Below, piece by piece: positions 19,202 to 27,863 of a stretch of 64,000 nucleotides of DNA. The DNA is from Xanthomonas sp. NCPPB 1128 (GTDB lineage: Bacteria; Pseudomonadota; Gammaproteobacteria; Xanthomonadales; Xanthomonadaceae). The DNA lies in assembly GCF_001043115.1 (NCBI RefSeq), contig NZ_LFME01000009.1, forward strand, positions 62,001 to 126,000, read 5' to 3'. How positions within the stretch are numbered: position 1 is the first letter of the stretch; every line of letters begins with the position of its first letter. The notes below the pieces were generated by a model. It saw only the letters and a program-made list of their open reading frames with translations. It had not been told where the DNA came from and ran no database searches. The position numbers were made by a program, and so were the translations under genes.

Positions 19202-19239
19202 ATCAGGACAATCCTGATCTCACGTCAGAATTATCTGAC
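19202..19239. promoter_or_regulatory. Two tandem dyads (putative operators)
   Basis: ATCAGGA-caa-TCCTGAT (19202-19218) and GTCAGA-atta-TCTGAC (19224-19239) are two perfect inverted repeats with related half-sites (TCAG/CTGA). Their centres are about 21 bp apart, two DNA turns, as expected for cooperative dimer binding. They lie about 150 bp upstream of the GNAT start. Confidence 0.45.
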
Positions 19240-19390
19240 CCTCCCCCTTCCCGCTTCCGGACACCACCCCGCTGCGGATCCCGGACAGGCCTGGCGAAAT
19301 TTTCCGACAACGCGTTCGGAAATGGCCGATGCGGTAGGCCCAACCCGACGCAACCACGACTTGATCGGGCGTCTGCGGCACACTGCACAG

Positions 19391-19855
19391 GTGAATACCG
19401 TCCGTCCGTATGCCGCGCAGGACCACGCCGCCTGCCTGGCGCTGTTCGACAGCAACGTCCCGCAGTTCTTCGCTCGCAGTGAACGCACCGACTTCGAACG
19501 CTTCTTGGAGCACGACGCCGACGCCTGGCACTACCTGGCCATCGTCCGCGCGGGCGCGGTCGTGGCCTGCGGCGGCCACGCGCTGAGCGCCGACGGCCGC
19601 GTCGCCAGCTTCGGCTGGGGCATGGTCGACCGCCGCCTGCATCGGCAGGGCCTGGGCCGTGCCTTGACCGAGGCGCGGCTCGACGCCTGCCGGCGCAGGG
19701 CCGGCGTGGCGCGGATCGAACTGGACACCAGCCAGCACACCCAGGCGTTCTATGCGCGCTTCGGCTTCGTCGTCGAACGCGTGGTCGCGAACGGCTACGG
19801 CCCGGGCTTGGATCGCTGGGACATGGCGCTGGACCTGGACCGCGCGCGCGGCTGA
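19391..19855 (+). CDS. GNAT-family N-acetyltransferase (154 aa)
   Basis: Predicted acetyl-CoA-dependent N-acetyltransferase of unknown substrate. The GNAT core is visible: strand-4 region FGWGMVDRRLHRQGLGRALT, whose HRQGLGRAL is the acetyl-CoA pyrophosphate loop (motif A), then ARIELDTSQHTQAFYARFGF (motif B, with the usual YxxxGF). The chosen start is a GTG at 19391 because the domain begins a few residues later (VRPYAAQDHAAC). An ATG at 19322 would add an unrelated N-terminus. Confidence 0.8.
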   Translation: MNTVRPYAAQDHAACLALFDSNVPQFFARSERTDFERFLEHDADAWHYLAIVRAGAVVACGGHALSADGRVASFGWGMVDRRLHRQGLGRALTEARLDACRRRAGVARIELDTSQHTQAFYARFGFVVERVVANGYGPGLDRWDMALDLDRARG

Positions 19856-19904
19856 AACGGATCGCGACGCGGCGCCAGTCTGTCACTACTCGCGGCCACT
19901 GCCG

Positions 19905-21092
19905 TCAGGCGGCCAGCGCGTAGCGGCGACAATGTTCGAGATAGCCCGCTTCGTGATGGCCGGCGAGCGCGACCACGCTCTCCCACAGCCACGACGGCGT
20001 ATCGATGGCCTTGCGCCGGTCGGCGTCCAGCAGCTTCAGCCATGCGACGCGCGTTTTGGGCTTCATCTGCCGCGCATGTGCCTTGCCGACGACGAAGGCG
20101 AGATAGCGCGCCGAGCGCACCGCCTCGACGTGATTGAACTGGTCGACTTCCAGTTTCAGGTCGCGCGGCGAGAGTTCGCGAATGAACAGCGAACGGCCCA
20201 GCAGATGCACCGGCAGCATCCTGCTGCCCAGGTACGGCGACAGCGCACGCGCCGCGGCGGTCACGCGTTCGGCGTTGTCGGCCGGCATGCGTGCATCGGG
20301 GGCCGCCGGCGCGATCGGTGCGATCGCCTCCTTCAGATCGACCAGCGCGTAGGACCAGTGGCCCTTGCCGGTCTTCAAGGCGACGATCGCCGCATAGCGC
20401 AGCAGACCCAGCGAACTGCAGCCCTTCATCCAGTAGGCCGCATCGACCAGGCGCACCTCGCGGTCCTTGGGCTTCCCCTTCAGCGACAGCACCATCTGCG
20501 CCACCGCCGGATCGGCGAACAGCCGTTCCAGCGCCTCGTGTTCTTCCGGCGCCAACGCCCAGAACTTCTCGCCCAACGGGATGCGCGGCTCCACTGCCTG
20601 CAGACGCTCCTTGGCCAGATGGCGCCAGCGCCGGCCGAAGGCCTCGCGGCGGATGCTGCGCACGGTCTCGGGTTCGGCGCCGGGGTGATCGCGCGTCGGA
20701 TCCTCGATGGCGGCGCCATAACCGTCGATCATCGCCTCCATCATCCGCGCCGTGGTGACGCCGGGCAGATCCGAGCCGCGCGCCGCGGTGGCGAGCGACA
20801 AGCCCAGGCGGATGAGATCGTGCGCGGGATTGCCGATCACGCCCTGATCGAGGTCGCGGATCTGGATCTCGATATGTCCCTCGCCGTCGGCGACCGGGCC
20901 CAGGTTGCCGAGATGACAGTCGCCGCAGATCCAGATCGCCGGCCCCATCGGCACGCGCCGCGCCGCCGGCGACGCTGCCAGCCATTCGTAGAACTTGAGG
21001 GTATTGCCGCGGACGTAGGCGTGGGCGGAGCGGGCCATCTTCAAGGTGCGCTTGCGTTCGAGGATGACGGGGCGTTCGGCGAGACTGGGCAT
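19905..21092 (-). CDS. DUF2252 protein (395 aa)
   Basis: Member of the DUF2252 family, distantly related to the protein-kinase/aminoglycoside-phosphotransferase fold; biochemical role unknown. Features seen are WICGDCHLGNLGPVADG (about residues 53-70), resembling the catalytic HxD/N segment of such kinases, and IQIRDLDQGVIGNPAHDLIR (about 76-95), which resembles the metal-binding DFD-like segment with Asp and Gln. The gene stands alone and converges on the GNAT gene. Confidence 0.8.
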   Translation of the reverse strand: MPSLAERPVILERKRTLKMARSAHAYVRGNTLKFYEWLAASPAARRVPMGPAIWICGDCHLGNLGPVADGEGHIEIQIRDLDQGVIGNPAHDLIRLGLSLATAARGSDLPGVTTARMMEAMIDGYGAAIEDPTRDHPGAEPETVRSIRREAFGRRWRHLAKERLQAVEPRIPLGEKFWALAPEEHEALERLFADPAVAQMVLSLKGKPKDREVRLVDAAYWMKGCSSLGLLRYAAIVALKTGKGHWSYALVDLKEAIAPIAPAAPDARMPADNAERVTAAARALSPYLGSRMLPVHLLGRSLFIRELSPRDLKLEVDQFNHVEAVRSARYLAFVVGKAHARQMKPKTRVAWLKLLDADRRKAIDTPSWLWESVVALAGHHEAGYLEHCRRYALAA

Positions 21093-21442
21093 CGAGGTAC
21101 GAACCTGGAGCAGATGGCGTGGGGGTCACGCGCGGCGGCGCAGACGCTAGCAGAGCCCAACGCAATGGTCCGTGCACGGCAGGTGCGGTCCGAACGTGCT
21201 CCGCTATCGCCGGAATCGCACGGCGTTGCCCGTGTGCGGCCATACCTTGGCGTCACGTGATTGCGCGGGGTTTCTCCCTCCTCGCCAGCCGCAGAGCAAG
21301 CCTGCGACGATCTGCCCTCATCTTTCCCTGGCGCCGGCCTTATGGCCAGGCACCGACCGGCGGCGAGCGCCGGACGTCCACGTGATCTTAATCACGCACC
21401 CGGCTATGCTCCGCGCACTTCACATAACTTAGGGAGAAGTTC
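21093..21442. other. Intergenic region with CRP/Clp-like site
   Basis: About 350 bp between the divergent DUF2252 and DUF3617 genes. The part next to the DUF3617 gene holds a CRP-like dyad (21381-21396), TATGCT at 21405-21410 as a possible -10, and the ribosome site AGGGAGAAG before the ATG. No gene is seen. Confidence 0.6.
21381..21396. promoter_or_regulatory. CRP/Clp-like dyad GTGA-N6-TCAC
   Basis: CGTGAT-ctta-ATCACG contains GTGA-N6-TCAC, the core of the CRP site TGTGA-N6-TCACA recognised by Xanthomonas Clp. Relative to the -10-like TATGCT at 21405 its centre would fall near -28, a repressing position. The outer T/A bases of the consensus are missing, so affinity is uncertain. Confidence 0.4.
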
Positions 21443-22021
21443 ATGCGTCTGACCATGCCGGCAACGCTTGCTGTGTGTGTGCTGCTCGCCGCCTGCAGCA
21501 AGGGCGGCGACAAGAATGGCGACAACGTCGCGATGTCCAACGCCTCGGTCGCCGACGTGGCCAAGGTGCAGGCGGCCAAGCTGCAGCCCGGTCAATGGGA
21601 GATGCGGATCGAGCAGGTGAGCAGCGAGACCACCGGCGGCTCCGGCAACATGCCGCAGATGCCGAAGGTGCCGCCGAGCACCGCCAAGGTGTGCCTCACC
21701 GCCGAACAGATCAACGACCCCGCCAGCCTCTTCGGCAGTGCCTCGCCGATGCAGAAGAACTGCGTGTACGACACCTTCAGCATGAAGGACGGAAAGATCG
21801 ACGCGAAGATGCATTGCACGATGGGCGACATCAAGGTCGCGGGCACCAGCACCGGCACCTTCAGCGCCACCGAAATGGCCTCCGAATCGCATTCCGAGAT
21901 CACCGGCCTGCCCGGCGGCATGTCGATGAAGACGCACATGAAGATGGACGGCAAGCGCCTGGGTGAGTGCCAGCCGGGCGACATCAAGGCGGGCGACACC
22001 AAGGCGCCGGCCGCTGGCTGA
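21443..22021 (+). CDS. DUF3617 lipoprotein (192 aa)
   Basis: Exported protein of the DUF3617 family, function unknown. A lipoprotein signal ends VLLAAC (Cys16). The mature domain has the family pattern LQPGQWEMRIEQ, a cysteine in KVCLTAEQI and a second in KNCVYDTFSMKDGK, with CTMGDIKVAG and a final GECQPGDIK, consistent with a beta-rich disulphide-bonded fold. Several Met-rich stretches are present. A good ribosome site (AGGGAGAAG) supports the ATG at 21443. Confidence 0.85.
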   Translation: MRLTMPATLAVCVLLAACSKGGDKNGDNVAMSNASVADVAKVQAAKLQPGQWEMRIEQVSSETTGGSGNMPQMPKVPPSTAKVCLTAEQINDPASLFGSASPMQKNCVYDTFSMKDGKIDAKMHCTMGDIKVAGTSTGTFSATEMASESHSEITGLPGGMSMKTHMKMDGKRLGECQPGDIKAGDTKAPAAG

Positions 22022-22077
22022 TCCTCCGGGTTTCGACGGCGCCGACCAGAACGCGTCGCCTGATGCCCTGTTCCGCA

Positions 22078-22113
22078 GCGCCGCGATGTTCAGTCATCGC
22101 GGCGCTTTTCTTT
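22078..22113 (+). terminator. Rho-independent terminator after the DUF3617 gene
   Basis: GCGCCGCGATG / CATCGCGGCGC form an 11-bp perfect stem around TTCAGT and run into TTTTCTTTG. It lies 56 bp after the DUF3617 stop. Confidence 0.85.
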
Positions 22114-22169
22114 GCGCCTTTGCAACCCACAACCGGTGGCGCCGCGAAGACGGCGCAATACGCGCCGGA

Positions 22170-23474
22170 CTACTTCAATGCCCGCCAGCTCCGCCCGGCA
22201 CGGAAGGCACGCTCCAGCGTCGCTGCAAGCAGGCAGATCTTCAGCGTCTGCGGCAGGATGCCGTCGCCGGGATCGCTGGGCGTACCCAGCACCACCGACA
22301 GCTGATTGGCGATCGCCTGCCACACCACCTGCGGGTGGGGGCCGATCAGCCGGGTCAGACCCATCCAGGCCCAGGCCGAGGCCCAGTCCAGGGCGCGATA
22401 GAGCACGATCAGGGTGACCAGCGCCGCCAACCCGGTGGCACCGGCCAGTTGCACGCTATTGGCGGCGGCGCGATAGCGCGAGACAGTGCCGGCCCAGAAA
22501 TGGCCGATGAAGTCGCGCAACCAGGTCGGCAGTTTCCGCCACAGCCCGAGCGTGCCATCGACCTTGCTCGACCACTTGGCGGGCGCGTTCAATGCGGCGT
22601 TGTGCACGTCATAGCGGTAGATCAACGCGGCCAGCGCCAGCCAGACCACCGGCAACAAGGCCGAGAAGAAGATCACCACCAGCGTGTCCGCCACGCCGGG
22701 CGGCGCCTGCTCCACCGCGCCCGGCAGCGCGGCATGGGCGACGCCGATCGGATGGCTGATGCCCTGCCACAGTTGCTGGCCGAGATCGGCGATGCGCAGA
22801 TGCGCCAGCCAGCGGAACACCCCGCCCTTCCATTCGGTGAGCACGTACATGCCGACGAAGGTCCAGCCGGCTTCGCACAGCACGATCAGCACGTTCCAGG
22901 CCGGATGCGCGCTGCGCTGCTTTTGTTTCTTCGCAGCGCGCCGGATCAGCCACAGCAGCGCCACCGACGCCACCAGCCACCAGCCGCCCGACACCTCGAA
23001 CAATGAACCGCGGTAGGTCGGGTCGAACGGATTGAACTGCCCCAACCCCTCGCGCCCGTAGGCGCGAATTGTCTCGCCGAGGAAGCCCCAGGCGGCGTAG
23101 TAGGCGAAGAACGGCACCAGCGCCTGCGAGACGATCGCCGACAGGCGGCGCCAGCGCGCCCTGCCTTCGTCCTCTGCTGCCGTCGCGTCGGCCTGTTCGG
23201 CCAGCGCCGCACTGGCGATCCCCGGCAAGGCCGGGCGCAGCGTCTCGAACAGCAGCACGAAGATCACCAGCTTGACCAGCACCACCAGCGTCAGCGACAG
23301 CAAGCCAGCGAGCCGGTTCTGGTAGCCGATCCACACCGCGGCCTGCAGCAGCAGTTCGTTGAGCAACACGCCGGCCAGTGCCACGGCGAGCAGTTGCGGC
23401 ATGTAGCGGACCCACAGCCGCAGCGTGTCGCCGATCAGCCCCAGCGGCCCGCCACGCAGCGCCAACTCAGTCAT
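22170..23474 (-). CDS. Polytopic membrane protein of unknown function (434 aa)
   Basis: Not recognised. Several hydrophobic segments are visible, near residues 20-50 (VRYMPQLLAVALAGVLLNELL), 55-80, 115-135, 160-180 (WWLVASVALLWLI), 205-225, 270-290 and 345-365, so about seven helices are expected. The last gene of a four-gene minus-strand cluster, its ATG overlaps the stop of the previous gene by eight bases. The tight overlaps suggest that the four products act together at the envelope. Confidence 0.8.
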   Translation of the reverse strand: MTELALRGGPLGLIGDTLRLWVRYMPQLLAVALAGVLLNELLLQAAVWIGYQNRLAGLLSLTLVVLVKLVIFVLLFETLRPALPGIASAALAEQADATAAEDEGRARWRRLSAIVSQALVPFFAYYAAWGFLGETIRAYGREGLGQFNPFDPTYRGSLFEVSGGWWLVASVALLWLIRRAAKKQKQRSAHPAWNVLIVLCEAGWTFVGMYVLTEWKGGVFRWLAHLRIADLGQQLWQGISHPIGVAHAALPGAVEQAPPGVADTLVVIFFSALLPVVWLALAALIYRYDVHNAALNAPAKWSSKVDGTLGLWRKLPTWLRDFIGHFWAGTVSRYRAAANSVQLAGATGLAALVTLIVLYRALDWASAWAWMGLTRLIGPHPQVVWQAIANQLSVVLGTPSDPGDGILPQTLKICLLAATLERAFRAGRSWRALK

Positions 23475-24069
23475 GAGCTTGCTCCCGCGCGAAACGCAAA
23501 TAGTGGGGGCGACCGCCGTGCGTGCTCACGGTGAGTTGCAGCTGCGCGGCCACCGCACGCGGCACCAGGTAATAGCCGTCGATCGCCAACGGCACGCCTG
23601 GCTTGGCCGTGGACACGGCCAACCCATCACAGGCGACGCCGGGCGACTCGCCCGGCTTGGCCAGGGCACGCTGCAACAGGTCCGGCACGGTGTCGATGGC
23701 GGACCAGGAACGACCTGTGCCGTCGACCAGCTTGAGCGCGCAATCGCTCCACTGCGCGCCGGAAGCGCCCGGCACCAGCGTCAGCCGCGTACGCACGAAC
23801 GTGCGATCGGCGGGCAGTCCTGCCTCGAACGGCAGCACATCGACCGACGCAAGCCGAACGGCGGCACCGTCGTAGTCCACGGTCTGCGCCATCGCCACAT
23901 CCACCGGCCACCATTCGCGCGCATGCAGCAACTCCCGCGCGTCGCGCCAGCCGGTCGCGGCCATCGTGCACGGCACCAGCACGACCAGCGCCGCAAGCGC
24001 GAGCCAGCGCATGCGCCGCTCGGAAACGGCCGGGGCCACGTCGCGGTCAGAGGCGTGCATGCAGCGCAT
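23467..24069 (-). CDS. Secreted or membrane-anchored protein of unknown function (200 aa)
   Basis: Not recognised. One N-terminal hydrophobic segment (about residues 20-38, MRWLALAALVVLVPCTMAA) could be a signal peptide or anchor. The remainder is predicted periplasmic, with two cysteines (SDCALKL and GVACDGL) that could pair. Third gene of the overlapping cluster; start codons at 24069, 24060 or 24012 are all possible, and the last would start directly at the hydrophobic segment. Confidence 0.72.
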   Translation of the reverse strand: MRCMHASDRDVAPAVSERRMRWLALAALVVLVPCTMAATGWRDARELLHAREWWPVDVAMAQTVDYDGAAVRLASVDVLPFEAGLPADRTFVRTRLTLVPGASGAQWSDCALKLVDGTGRSWSAIDTVPDLLQRALAKPGESPGVACDGLAVSTAKPGVPLAIDGYYLVPRAVAAQLQLTVSTHGGRPHYLRFAREQAHD

Positions 24070-24622
24070 CCAGATCGAGCACGTCCACCGGAGACCCGGC
24101 AGGGATTGGCGGATAGCGCACCAGTGCCTCGGCCGTCAGCTGCGGATCTCGGTCTTCCGACAGCACCAACGTGCCGCCTGCCCGGGCGAGCGCGGACGGC
24201 AACTCGAAGACCAGCACATCCTTGCGTTCCAGCCCGGGTTGCAGCGTCTTGATCGACGACAGCACTGCATCGCCCATCTCCGCGCGGCCGCTGGCGCGGT
24301 AGCGGCGGCCGTCGGGCGTCGCCCAGACCCGGCCGTACACGCGCGCGGTCGCGCGCGCGACCTTCGACCGCACCGGCACCACCAGCCACACCCCGCCGCT
24401 GTCGCGCTGCTGCAGCGCGCCCGCCGCCTTGAAACGGAGCGTGCGCGCGAGTTGCGGCGTCCCGGCGTTCACGGCCAGATTGTCGGTCTGCACCCAACTA
24501 CCAGGCGCTCCGGATACCGGAATCGGGCCGGTGATGCGCTCGTAGCGCGGCATCGTCCAGCGCATGCCGGCAAGCAGCACGAAGCCGAGCAGCAGGATCG
24601 CGATGGCGGCCAGCCGCTTCAC
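24047..24622 (-). CDS. Membrane-anchored protein of unknown function (191 aa)
   Basis: Not recognised. An N-terminal hydrophobic helix (about 3-19, RLAAIAILLLGFVLLAG) is followed by a predicted extracytoplasmic domain with no cysteine. The start is a GTG at 24620-24622 overlapping the stop of the upstream gene (GTGA). Second gene of the four-gene cluster; its size and single anchor resemble its two small neighbours. Confidence 0.75.
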   Translation of the reverse strand: MKRLAAIAILLLGFVLLAGMRWTMPRYERITGPIPVSGAPGSWVQTDNLAVNAGTPQLARTLRFKAAGALQQRDSGGVWLVVPVRSKVARATARVYGRVWATPDGRRYRASGRAEMGDAVLSSIKTLQPGLERKDVLVFELPSALARAGGTLVLSEDRDPQLTAEALVRYPPIPAGSPVDVLDLDALHARL

Positions 24623-25221
24623 GGTTCACCCGCCTGTGCGCCGGCACGCGACACACCAAGCGGCAACTCCACGACCCCGACCGGATGCGGATCGGTCCAC
24701 AGCGGCTGCGCATAGAGATTGTCGAAGGCCTTGAAGGTCCTGGCGGTGACGTCGAAGCGCACACGCGCCGCCGACTGCTCCGTCGCCGGATAGGTCCAGA
24801 CCAGGGCGATCTGCTCCGGCAGGCCCGGCTGCAATTCGGTGGTCGCCGCGCGATCGCGCAAGAGATACGCCGTCGGCCGCGCATCGGCCCCGCGCGGCGG
24901 CGTCTTCAACGCCACCGCCTGCACCAGCGAGCCGCTGGTCTGCGTGGTGCGGTTGGTCGCCTGCAGATACAGCACGATCGCCTTGCGACCATCGCGCGAC
25001 ACCACCTCGCCATTCGGCAGTTGGTCGCTGGTCTCTACGTGGTCGAAGCGCAGCGACCATTCGCCGGCGGCGACGTCCTTCCCGGCCTGCAGCGCGGGCG
25101 GCACCGGCACCTCCTTGGCCTCGAACAAGCCGATGCCCCACCCCACCACGATCGCGGCAATGCCACCGATCCCGGCCAGCATCCGTGTCCGCCACTGTCC
25201 TAGAGACGTTTTGCTCGCCAA
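24619..25221 (-). CDS. Membrane-anchored protein of unknown function (about 200 aa)
   Basis: Not recognised. A hydrophobic anchor (LAGIGGIAAIVVGWGIGLFE) is followed by a domain with a DxW-like EWSLRFDHVET segment and an immunoglobulin-like strand pattern; this fold is only a guess. First gene of the cluster. The start is unclear. A TTG at 25221 is preceded by GAAGGG at good spacing and gives ASKTSLGQWRTR before the anchor; an ATG at 25182 would start just at the anchor. The AT-rich PARIS-like block begins right upstream, so the native promoter may have been replaced or displaced. Confidence 0.7.
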   Translation of the reverse strand: MASKTSLGQWRTRMLAGIGGIAAIVVGWGIGLFEAKEVPVPPALQAGKDVAAGEWSLRFDHVETSDQLPNGEVVSRDGRKAIVLYLQATNRTTQTSGSLVQAVALKTPPRGADARPTAYLLRDRAATTELQPGLPEQIALVWTYPATEQSAARVRFDVTARTFKAFDNLYAQPLWTDPHPVGVVELPLGVSRAGAQAGEP

Positions 25222-25582
25222 ACCGGGTGACCCTTCTGGAAGCTCGGCCGGAACGTAGCATTCGCTTACAAAAAGATGCAACCTACAACCTCGATCCACA
25301 ATAGACCTGACCAGGCATCTGCAGCCACGTGCGAAAATCCGTTGTGTTGTACGGCGTCATAGCCATGTCATTTCATACCCACTTTAACGCAGTTGCTAGG
25401 TGCTTTACTAAATAGGCTCAGGCTCAACCCCTTAAGAGATGCGGCACTAATAACCTTAAATTTTTGACACTGGGATTTGTGCCTCAATAGTTATACCTAG
25501 TGAGACGCTTCAGCCCCGAAACTACAATCCGGATGACACGCGGCTTATGGCCACGGCAAACGTAATCATCAAAGGAGCCTCA
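25222..25582. other. Intergenic region at the left edge of the AT-rich island
   Basis: About 360 bp between divergent genes. From about 25260 the sequence becomes clearly AT-richer than the flanks and stays so to the tRNA gene, marking the probable left junction. No direct repeat of the tRNA-Ser 3' end and no integrase is seen. The promoter of the ATPase gene must lie here. Confidence 0.55.
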
Positions 25583-26992
25583 GTGAGCCACCAGCCGATT
25601 AGCCCCCCGCTAGAAAGCTTCTGCATTAAAGGCCTTCATGGATACAAGGACGTGAGAATTGATTTCTCCGGAAAATCCACAGTCGTAGTCGCAGAGAATG
25701 GAACCGGCAAGACGACAGTGCTCAATGCTTTGAACGCTTTTGTTACGCGCCGATTTCAGCGCCTGTCCTCTATCAACTTTGAGTCAATAGAATGTAAGTT
25801 TTCGCATTCGCTATTACCAATATCAATTCCAAAAGAACATCTAATTTCACGCAAGGGCGACCCTCTAGAAGAACTCAGCCAACTCGCTTCTTCTGCCTCA
25901 ATCGCTGAATCTGCACTTTCAGAATTCATATCAACAACCTATCAGCCTGGCAACATGTGGCGCCTGCGCGAGCATCCCGTCGCAAAACAGGTTTACATCA
26001 ATACACCCCACAACTGGGATTCACTAGAAGAAATCTTTGACGACTTGTACATAGCGCTAGACTTCTCCCTCACCGATGCAGCTAAGGCCGCCAGCGAAGA
26101 AGTAAAGGCTTGCATGGGTGACGTTCAAGTAATTTTTCTCCCGACATACCGGAGAATTGAGCGCCCAATTCTCAGGCCATCTCGCGCGCGTCAAGTCGCA
26201 AGACGGAATCAGCCAAGCAAAGCTCAGCACGACGATATGGCATTTGGTCTTGCTGACGTCCAGGAGCGCCTTGCTCAACTAAGCGAGGACATAGAGCGAC
26301 GCTCAAATATTGAGTATCGCAACCTGAGTGCCCGAATGCTGCAGGACATGCTTACGCGGCAGGATTCAAGTGAAACTATAGACGCAGCCCTACTCCCTGA
26401 CGTGAATTCACTTGCCCTTTTTTTGAGTCGAGTGGACCGAACAGCGAGAACGTCTCCGAGCGCGATGCTAAGCCGAATTCAGCAACTTTATGATACAGGC
26501 CACATTGATGACACTGAAAACAAGTTCCTTAGATACTTCCTTAGCCAGCTAGCGCAAGTCATCGATGAAACTCGAGAAACCGAACTCGTAATCGAACAGT
26601 TCGTAGCTATCTGCAACAGCTATCTCACATTATCGAGCGACGAGAAGAGTTTAGCGTTCGACCCAAGGACCCTAGAGGTAATCGTCCAGAACACTTGGAC
26701 AAGAGACCCTATATCTCTGGATGACCTTTCCTCCGGTGAGAAGCAAATAGTCTCGCTCATGGCGCACCTGTACCTCAGCCCACAACCAAAAATCGTATTG
26801 ATTGATGAGCCTGAGCTATCACTTTCCATCGATTGGCAGAGAAAGGTGCTCCCAGACATTGCCAATAGTCCTTCCGTGACACAAATGCTGGCAATCACGC
26901 ATTCGCCATTCGTTTTCGAGAACGAACTAGACAAGTGCGCCACGCCACTAACTGTATCTCGCCGGGAGAGCAAAGAAGATGCAGATTCTTGA
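25583..26992 (+). CDS. AAA ATPase, AriA-like subunit of a PARIS-type system
   Basis: ABC-type (RecF/OLD-like) ATPase of 469 aa. The N-terminal half has Walker A AENGTGKTT (about residues 37-45). The C-terminal half has the signature LSSGEKQ (about 382), Walker B IVLIDEPE (about 404-411) and the switch histidine ITHSPF (about 438). Between them is a helical arm of about 300 residues. In PARIS, the ATPase AriA holds the DUF4435 effector AriB and releases it on sensing phage anti-restriction proteins such as Ocr. The next gene is DUF4435 and overlaps it by 14 bp, which drives the assignment. The GTG at 25583 is chosen because AAAGGAG precedes it by five bases; an in-frame ATG lies at 25547. OLD-type or Rlo-like ATPases are alternatives. 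Confidence 0.78.
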   Translation: MSHQPISPPLESFCIKGLHGYKDVRIDFSGKSTVVVAENGTGKTTVLNALNAFVTRRFQRLSSINFESIECKFSHSLLPISIPKEHLISRKGDPLEELSQLASSASIAESALSEFISTTYQPGNMWRLREHPVAKQVYINTPHNWDSLEEIFDDLYIALDFSLTDAAKAASEEVKACMGDVQVIFLPTYRRIERPILRPSRARQVARRNQPSKAQHDDMAFGLADVQERLAQLSEDIERRSNIEYRNLSARMLQDMLTRQDSSETIDAALLPDVNSLALFLSRVDRTARTSPSAMLSRIQQLYDTGHIDDTENKFLRYFLSQLAQVIDETRETELVIEQFVAICNSYLTLSSDEKSLAFDPRTLEVIVQNTWTRDPISLDDLSSGEKQIVSLMAHLYLSPQPKIVLIDEPELSLSIDWQRKVLPDIANSPSVTQMLAITHSPFVFENELDKCATPLTVSRRESKEDADS

Positions 26993-27863
26993 ACGACTGC
27001 GAGAAGGAAGAAAGAGTCCTCAAGTACTCAATGTTAAACTCCTATCGATCCGAAGCTCCAGACCAAACTCCATCGTTTTTATATTCGAAAGCCACGATGA
27101 CGTATCGGTGTATGGCGACTGGATAAGCCGAATCCCAAACAGTCCGAGATATGAAGCAGTAGCTGGGAACGGCAAGGAGCAACTTCTTGCATTTCACCTT
27201 ATGCTCGAACAGGATAGACGATTGAAGGGCGTATATTTTTTTGTAGACCATGACTACGACGAAAATTCGCCGCTTGCGCAGGTCTTCGTAGTACCAGCAT
27301 ATTCTTTTGAGAACCTTCTGTGCGTACAAGAAGTTATTGACAGCGTTCTCATTGACGAGCTCCGCTGCGCAGGAGACCCAACTACCCGAGCAAGAGTGAT
27401 ATCAACTTTCAAACAAGTTGTTGAGCAATTCGAGAAGCATAGCAACTCTCTTCACGAGACCCTCTTCATTGCCAGGAGGGGAGGCTTCAGAGTGAGTTCA
27501 CGGCCAAATTCCGCGACTGATTTCTTGGATATATTTCTAACTAGCGTTACCCCAAAATTCTCAAGATTGGAAGAAATCATTGAAGTCAGCATTGATCTGC
27601 CTGCGGAAAAACTGGAAGCACTCAGAGTTTCATTTCTTGAGCTAAATTCCACGCACTCTGTTCGCGGAAAATATTTACTTCAGACAACTCGAGAATGGCT
27701 ACGACTCGTCACTGCAGACCGGCGCAGCGCTAATCCTTCGCTCTTCCCGAAGCTTGATAGCAGACTTCCGGGCTCTCCCGAGCAGGTCACAGTGCGCAGA
27801 CTCGCTTCTGCAGCATCACTACCGCATGGCCTTCCTGAGTTCATACAGGCTGTGGCTGCATGA
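26979..27863 (+). CDS. DUF4435 TOPRIM-like effector, AriB-like subunit of a PARIS-type system
   Basis: 294-residue protein with the DUF4435 pattern. A conserved Glu (Glu37, IVFIFESHDDVSVYGDW) and an acidic cluster, YFFVDHDYDEN with Asp90, Asp92 and Asp94, match the E ... DxD active site of TOPRIM nucleases. A C-terminal helical region follows. In known PARIS systems AriB is a nuclease that cuts host tRNA after release from AriA, aborting phage infection; that activity is inferred here, not shown. Its ATG lies inside the ATPase gene's end, so the two are co-translated. Codon use is AT-rich like its partner. Confidence 0.78.
   Translation: MQILERLREGRKSPQVLNVKLLSIRSSRPNSIVFIFESHDDVSVYGDWISRIPNSPRYEAVAGNGKEQLLAFHLMLEQDRRLKGVYFFVDHDYDENSPLAQVFVVPAYSFENLLCVQEVIDSVLIDELRCAGDPTTRARVISTFKQVVEQFEKHSNSLHETLFIARRGGFRVSSRPNSATDFLDIFLTSVTPKFSRLEEIIEVSIDLPAEKLEALRVSFLELNSTHSVRGKYLLQTTREWLRLVTADRRSANPSLFPKLDSRLPGSPEQVTVRRLASAASLPHGLPEFIQAVAA

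Larger units (their letters stand above)
18930..19390. other. Regulatory intergenic region upstream of divergent genes
   Basis: About 460 bp between the divergent response regulator and GNAT genes. It contains a 12-bp perfect palindrome (18997-19008) and two neighbouring dyads (19202-19239), listed separately. No gene is evident. Confidence 0.6.

Noticed and set aside
25583-27863. RloA/RloB (AbiL-like) or retron/Septu assignment for the ATPase pair
   Set aside because: The second protein shows the DUF4435 pattern and not an HNH or RloB pattern, and there is no reverse transcriptase; PARIS fits best, though a profile search would settle it.
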